Assembly: GCA_035462845.1 (NCBI GenBank)
Contig: DATHTV010000061.1
Location: 1-26,164 of the forward strand
Origin: DASTQL01 sp035462845
GTDB taxonomy: Bacteria > Actinomycetota > Actinomycetes > Jiangellales > Jiangellaceae
Length of the DNA stretch: 26,164 nucleotides
Direction of reading: 5' to 3'
Positions 22,631 through 26,164 of the stretch are shown here, in pieces (within the stretch, counting starts at the first letter, position 1; every line of letters starts with the position of its first letter). The notes under the pieces were generated by a model. The model made no database searches. It worked only from the letters and a program-made list of their open reading frames with translations, and was not told the DNA's origin. The translations under genes were made by a program, and so were the position numbers.

Positions 22631-23461
22631 TCACTCGCTGGACCAGGTCGTCTCGAAGGACGGGTAGAGGGTGAGGCCACCGTCCACGAAGATCGTCTGG
22701 CCGGTGATGTAGGCGGCCTCGTCCGAGCACAGGAACGCGACCACGGCCGCCATCTCCGCGGCGTCGCCGGCCCGTCGCATCGGGATGTGGCTCTCGACCG
22801 CCCGCCGTTTCACCGGGTCGTCGATCCAGGACCGGTTGATCGGTGTCACCGTCGCCCCGGGCCCGATCGCGTTGACGCGGATACCTCGGGAGGCGTACTC
22901 GAGCGCCAGCGTGTGCGTGAGGTTCTGCATCCCGCCCTTGGAGACCGAGTACCCCACGAAGCGCGGCTTGGGGATCACCTGGTGGACGCTCGACACGTTG
23001 ACGACCACCCCCGGCCGACCCTCGTCGAGCAGGTGTCGGATGACCTGCTGGGCGCACAGGAAGGAACCCCGGAGGTTGACCGCCAGCACCCGGTCGAAGT
23101 CCGCAGGCTTGAGCAGCTCGCTGTCCTCGGCCACCTGGATGCCAGCGTTGTTCACGAGGACGTCGAGCCGGCCGTACCGCTCGACCACGGCACCGACCAT
23201 CGCGGCCACCTCGTCCTCGTCGGACACGTCCGCCTCGACCAGCATCGGTCGCGTGCCGCCGGCGGCCATGGTCCGCATGCACTCGCCGACGCCGTGCTCG
23301 ATGACCTCCTTCGTCTCCTCGGCGCCCTCCGGTCGACCGACGTAGTTGATCGCGACGTCGACACCCTCCTGGGCCAGCCGGATCGCGATGGCCTGGCCGA
23401 TACCCGAGCTGCCGCCCGTGACGAGGGCGACCTTGCCGTGCAGACCCTTGAGACCGTTCAC
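22631..23461 (-). CDS. SDR-family oxidoreductase, glucose 1-dehydrogenase-like
   Basis: 276 residues from GTG 23459-23461, with GGGAGGG 5 bases upstream. The cofactor loop is TGGSSGIG at 15-22, NNAG at 104-107, catalytic Ser157/158 and YSVSK at 171-175 (Tyr171, Lys175). GPGATVTPINRSW and the ending DGGLTLYPSFETTWSSE closely resemble bacterial glucose 1-dehydrogenases, which oxidise beta-D-glucose to gluconolactone with NAD(P). Length is slightly above the usual 261 because of an insertion near 55-70 (GVGECMRTMAAGGTRPM). It opens the three-enzyme block with cyclase and GMC genes, 60 bases after the sigma-factor stop. Confidence 0.9.
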   Translation of the reverse strand: MNGLKGLHGKVALVTGGSSGIGQAIAIRLAQEGVDVAINYVGRPEGAEETKEVIEHGVGECMRTMAAGGTRPMLVEADVSDEDEVAAMVGAVVERYGRLDVLVNNAGIQVAEDSELLKPADFDRVLAVNLRGSFLCAQQVIRHLLDEGRPGVVVNVSSVHQVIPKPRFVGYSVSKGGMQNLTHTLALEYASRGIRVNAIGPGATVTPINRSWIDDPVKRRAVESHIPMRRAGDAAEMAAVVAFLCSDEAAYITGQTIFVDGGLTLYPSFETTWSSE

Positions 23462-23521
23462 GGCACCCTCCCGACGCCGGCAGCGATGTGGTTCCGCTCA
23501 GTCCCGGGTCCCGGCGCCGCG

Positions 23522-24181
23522 TTACACCCTGCCGGCGCCCACGAGCCGGCGGTCGAGGTCCCGGCGGACAGCCGCGCGGCCGCCCTGGAGCAGGACCCTG
23601 GTGCGCTCCGGGGACACCGCCAGCACCCGGGCCACCTCCCGGGTGTCGCACCCGGCGACGTCGCGCAGTCCCACGGCGAGCCGGTATGGCTCGGGCAGCT
23701 CGGCAAGTGCGGCCAGCGCGGCGCCGCGGTCCGGCTCCCCGGTCTCGTCGTCCGGGACGTCCCGCGCCCAGGGCTGCGGCGGCCGGGCCCAGTGCCCGGG
23801 CCACTGCGGGTGGTCGTCGGCCAGGAAGCGGTCGCCCTCCACCGACGGCGCCGGATCCGCGTGCCGGTACTCCGCCGCGGTACCCGTGAGCCATCCCCGG
23901 CTTCGGCTCTCCTCCAGCGCCGCCCGGCACAGCCAGGCACGGGCGCCCGGTGGGGTGCGGAAGGCGGAGGCCTCACGCAGGACACGCAGCCACGTGCTCC
24001 GGACCGCGTCCTCCACCTCGGCCGCCGGCCGCCCCGACCAGCAGGCCGTCAGGTCGCGGAGCAGGGGCGTCCACCGCTCGGCGAGGGCGAGGAAAGCCGC
24101 CTCGTCGCCGTGGGCGACGGCGCGCAGCAGCCCGGCGTCCGCCGCCTCGGGACCCGGGCCACCGTGGTCGAGCACGTCCAT
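23522..24181 (-). CDS. Divergent ECF-like sigma factor without adjacent anti-sigma gene
   Basis: 219 residues from ATG 24179-24181, with GGGAGAGG about 7 bases upstream; a GTG at 24217 is a weaker alternative. Region 2 is degenerate but visible at about 18-95 (DEAAFLALAERWTPLLRDL, EVEDAVRSTWLRVLREAS, ARAWLCRAALEESRSRG). Region 4 is clear at about 160-215 (LAELPEPYRLAVGLRDVAGC, DTREVARVLAVSPERTRVLL, QGGRAAVRRDLDRRL). No zf-HC2 or membrane anti-sigma gene is adjacent. It is the first gene of the run that continues into SDR, cyclase and GMC genes, so it may autoregulate that operon. Confidence 0.82.
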   Translation of the reverse strand: MDVLDHGGPGPEAADAGLLRAVAHGDEAAFLALAERWTPLLRDLTACWSGRPAAEVEDAVRSTWLRVLREASAFRTPPGARAWLCRAALEESRSRGWLTGTAAEYRHADPAPSVEGDRFLADDHPQWPGHWARPPQPWARDVPDDETGEPDRGAALAALAELPEPYRLAVGLRDVAGCDTREVARVLAVSPERTRVLLQGGRAAVRRDLDRRLVGAGRV

Positions 24182-24264
24182 GCGCCCACCTCTCCCGCTA
24201 GTCCTGCCCTCCCGCACCGTAGGCCGCCGCCGACGCCCCGTGCGGCCCTCCGGGCACGGGCGCG

Positions 24265-24290
24265 GGGTTTCTCACCCGGGTGAGAAACCC
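24265..24290. promoter_or_regulatory. Perfect 26-bp palindrome between sigma-factor and S8 protease genes
   Basis: The left half GGGTTTCTCACCC (24265-24277) is mirrored exactly by GGGTGAGAAACCC (24278-24290) with no spacer. The site is 84 bases upstream of the sigma-factor start and about 138 bases upstream of the protease start. The half-site core CCCGGGTGA recurs at 24301-24309. It is either an operator for a dimeric regulator acting on both promoters or a strong hairpin; the lack of a loop favours an operator. Confidence 0.6.
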
Positions 24291-24428
24291 ACCCGTCATC
24301 CCCGGGTGACACGACACATCCGCTGCGCCGACCAGTGCCTTGTCAGCGCCCCTCTCCCAGGGGATGGTGGTGGTGGCGGGGCCTGGAGTGCCTCGACGTA
24401 CGGGCGGGGTGACGAGGGGGGACGACGG

Positions 24429-25901
24429 GTGGCCGAGCGACGCACGAACCGCCAGCAGGTCGAGGACGCCCGGGCGACGACCCGGCGACTGTACGGGGCG
24501 GAGCTGGAGTCCAAGTCCACCGACGAGTTCTGCCTGGCTGTGCAGCGCAGCCGTGGCGAGGCGCGCGGCCCTCGCGCCTCCGTGGGGCTCGAGACCGCCG
24601 GCGGTGGCGGCGCACCCGGAGTTGCGGTCGCCTCCGTCGTGGAGTTCTCGCCCGAGGACGCAGCCCCGGTGACGCCGGCCGGCGGGATCTCGACCGGGGC
24701 CGAGCGGCACCGCATGGTGCACGAGACCCGGACGGCGGCCTACCAGGTGCTCAGCCCCGTCTACGACGAGATCGAGCGGCTCTCGGCGACACCGCTGGTC
24801 CCCGCGATGGAGGTCGAGGGTGCGCCCCGGCTGCCGACGCTCGTCACCCAGGTCTGCTGGCTCAACCGGACCGTCCGGACCTGGGCCGGGCCGGCGGTCC
24901 TCGCCGACGTGGCCGCCGACCCCGCGGTGACGGGTGTCGACGTCCCTCGGCTGCTCACGGCGGACGCGGCCGACACGGGGCCGACCGCGCCCGCGGGGAC
25001 GCTCAACCACCGCAGCATCCTGCTCCCGGAATTCGTCCGGGCGACGTCGCTGACCGGCAAGGGGGTGACCGTGGCGGTCATCGACTCGGAGGTCGCGCTC
25101 CGCCACCCGGCCCTCGCCGGCCGGGTCGTGCACCGGCGGAACTACACGGCCGAGCCCTGGGGGACGCCGCACTCCCACGGCACCGCCGTGGCGGGCATCA
25201 TCGGGGGCGCTGACGTCGCCGACGGCGGGATCGCGCCGGACGTGACCCTCTACAACTACAAGGTCCTGGCCAGCAGTCGGCTGCTCAACGGCGACAGCTT
25301 CAGCGGCGCGATCGCGATCCAGCAGGCGCTGGAGGACGGTGCGCAGATCGCCAACTGCTCGTGGGGCGCGGGGCCGGTGGGGCCGACGAAGAGCCGGGAG
25401 GCCATCGCCGCGGAGACGGCCTGGGCCCTCGGCATGGCCGTCGTCAAGAGCGCCGGCAACGCCGGACCGAATGCCCGCACGATGACCACGCCCGCTGACG
25501 CGGACGGCATCGTGGTGGTCGGAGCGACCGGCCTCGACGGCCGGAAGGTGCCGGACTACAGCAGCCGCGGACCTGCGGGGGCGAACCCGGGCCCCCACCT
25601 GGTCGCCCCCGGCGGTGACGACGCCGGCAAGATCGCCTGCGTCCTGGTGACGGGCGGCTTCGGCGACGCCGGCGCCGGGACGAGCTACGCAGCCCCGCAC
25701 GTGAGTGGTGCGCTGGCGCTCCTGCTCGAGCAGGACCCCACCCTCACGCCGGACCAGCTCAGGGACCGGCTGCGGTCCACCGCCCGCAGCGTGGGCCGGA
25801 CCGCGGTCGCCGCCCAGGGGGCGGGGTTGCTGCAGCTCGTCGATCCGACGGAGCGGAAGCCGCCGCGGCGGCGCCGGTCCACCGGGCACACGGGAAGCTG
25901 A
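24429..25901 (+). CDS. S8 subtilisin-like serine protease without signal peptide, with I9-like N-terminal module
   Basis: 490 residues from GTG 24429, with a GAGGGGGG ribosome site. Residues 1-100 are a charged, low-complexity leader (MAERRTNRQQVEDARATTRR). Residues about 133-178 (LPTLVTQVCWLNRTVRTWAG, then LADVAADPAVTGVDVPRLL) resemble an I9 propeptide-type inhibitor domain. The catalytic domain spans about 190-475 with Asp219 (VAVIDSEV, where most relatives have DSGV), His250 (SHGTAVAGI), oxyanion Asn344 (SAGNAGP) and Ser419 (GAGTSYAAPHVSGALAL). The tail is basic (KPPRRRRSTGHTGS). With no signal peptide or anchor it is either cytoplasmic or released by another route. Its stop lies 10 bases from the convergent gene. 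Confidence 0.88.
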   Translation: MAERRTNRQQVEDARATTRRLYGAELESKSTDEFCLAVQRSRGEARGPRASVGLETAGGGGAPGVAVASVVEFSPEDAAPVTPAGGISTGAERHRMVHETRTAAYQVLSPVYDEIERLSATPLVPAMEVEGAPRLPTLVTQVCWLNRTVRTWAGPAVLADVAADPAVTGVDVPRLLTADAADTGPTAPAGTLNHRSILLPEFVRATSLTGKGVTVAVIDSEVALRHPALAGRVVHRRNYTAEPWGTPHSHGTAVAGIIGGADVADGGIAPDVTLYNYKVLASSRLLNGDSFSGAIAIQQALEDGAQIANCSWGAGPVGPTKSREAIAAETAWALGMAVVKSAGNAGPNARTMTTPADADGIVVVGATGLDGRKVPDYSSRGPAGANPGPHLVAPGGDDAGKIACVLVTGGFGDAGAGTSYAAPHVSGALALLLEQDPTLTPDQLRDRLRSTARSVGRTAVAAQGAGLLQLVDPTERKPPRRRRSTGHTGS

Positions 25902-25911
25902 GACCTCGAGC

Positions 25912-26164
25912 TCAGGACTCCGGCTCGATCGGCGCGGGGAGGTCCACCGCCTCGACCAGGCTGTCCCCGGCCAGCTCGGCCACACCCTCGACAGGCAACC
26001 GGCCGCGGACGGTGGAGCTGATCCAGGCGGTGTCGAGCACGACGCCACCGACGGAGTCCAGCCTCCCGGCGACGCTGCGGACCTCACCGTCGAACCGCTG
26101 TCGGAGGGCGGCCATCCGCTCGGCGCGCGACCCCTCGTCGGGGACGACGGGAGCGGCCAGCTCG
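25912..26164 (-). CDS. C-terminal part of an uncharacterised protein with I9-like segment, 5' end outside window
   Basis: The frame is open from the right edge to TGA 25912-25914, about 84 codons; an internal ATG at 26113-26115 would give 67 residues. The readable part has a helix (MAALRQRFDGEVRSVAGRL) and then SVGGVVLDTAWISSTVRGRL followed by VEGVAELAGDSLVEAVDLP. This resembles the I9-like segment of the convergent S8 protease: both have W-[IL]-[NS]-x-TVR, then LAxxxxVxxVDxP-like spacing. It may be a second protease's propeptide region, a stand-alone inhibitor or a related binding domain. The N-terminus decides this and is not in the window. Confidence 0.6.
   Translation of the reverse strand, partial: ELAAPVVPDEGSRAERMAALRQRFDGEVRSVAGRLDSVGGVVLDTAWISSTVRGRLPVEGVAELAGDSLVEAVDLPAPIEPES

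Noticed and set aside
23346..25901. An 851-codon plus-strand frame extending the S8 protease upstream
   Set aside because: The portion before 24429 is antisense to the SDR and sigma-factor genes and crosses the palindrome. A ribosome site and a sensible N-terminus mark GTG 24429.

Overview
The window is very GC-rich, with strong G/C bias at third codon positions, many GTG starts and frequent 4-bp ATGA or GTGA gene overlaps. It encodes ECF sigma factors, a soluble zf-HC2 anti-sigma factor, a MalT/LuxR-type regulator and a DM13 membrane protein. This fits a soil-type actinomycete (Actinomycetota); a Geodermatophilaceae-like source is my guess and cannot be proven from this window. I see no tRNA, rRNA, CRISPR array or complete insertion sequence.

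Layout. (1) 1-2052, minus strand: an M64-family zinc peptidase whose C-terminus is a run of lectin-like blades, preceded by a translationally coupled beta-rich protein. The first ~200 bases also carry, on the plus strand, what looks like the 3' end of an unrelated ygfZ-type gene, so the left edge may be a chimeric junction. (2) 2165-4740, minus: a zinc alcohol/formaldehyde-type dehydrogenase coupled to an SDR oxidoreductase that reads straight into an SRPBCC domain, with a SigB/SigF-like promoter just before the dehydrogenase. (3) 4871-8046, plus: a large MalT-type LuxR regulator and an EamA exporter. (4) 8050-10885, minus: GH15 glycosidase, ECF sigma factor and anti-sigma factor. (5) 10995-15991, plus: DM13 membrane protein, redoxin, a coupled unknown protein, a decayed DMT transporter, a flavin disulfide reductase and a Kef-type cation/proton antiporter. 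This looks like a redox-stress block. (6) 15937-17693, minus: a 74-residue protein and a membrane-anchored serine beta-lactamase-like hydrolase; 17847-19424, plus: an AspT-type transporter with RCK_C domains. (7) 19444-24181, minus: an ECF-like sigma factor followed by SDR, cyclase-family hydrolase, GMC oxidoreductase, a core-less SMP-30 lactonase and a core-less ZIP transporter, probably a sugar/polyol oxidation operon decaying at its 3' end. (8) 24429-26164: a leaderless S8 (subtilisin-like) protease convergent with a partial gene whose C-terminus resembles the protease's own propeptide-like module. A perfect 26-bp palindrome lies between the protease and the sigma factor.

Main points for a second look. 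Three genes (DMT, ZIP, SMP-30) keep recognisable N- and C-termini but lack their centres. The S8 protease and its convergent neighbour share an I9-like pattern. A 16-bp tandem repeat separates the cyclase and GMC genes. The left edge shows signs of a junction between two unrelated genes.
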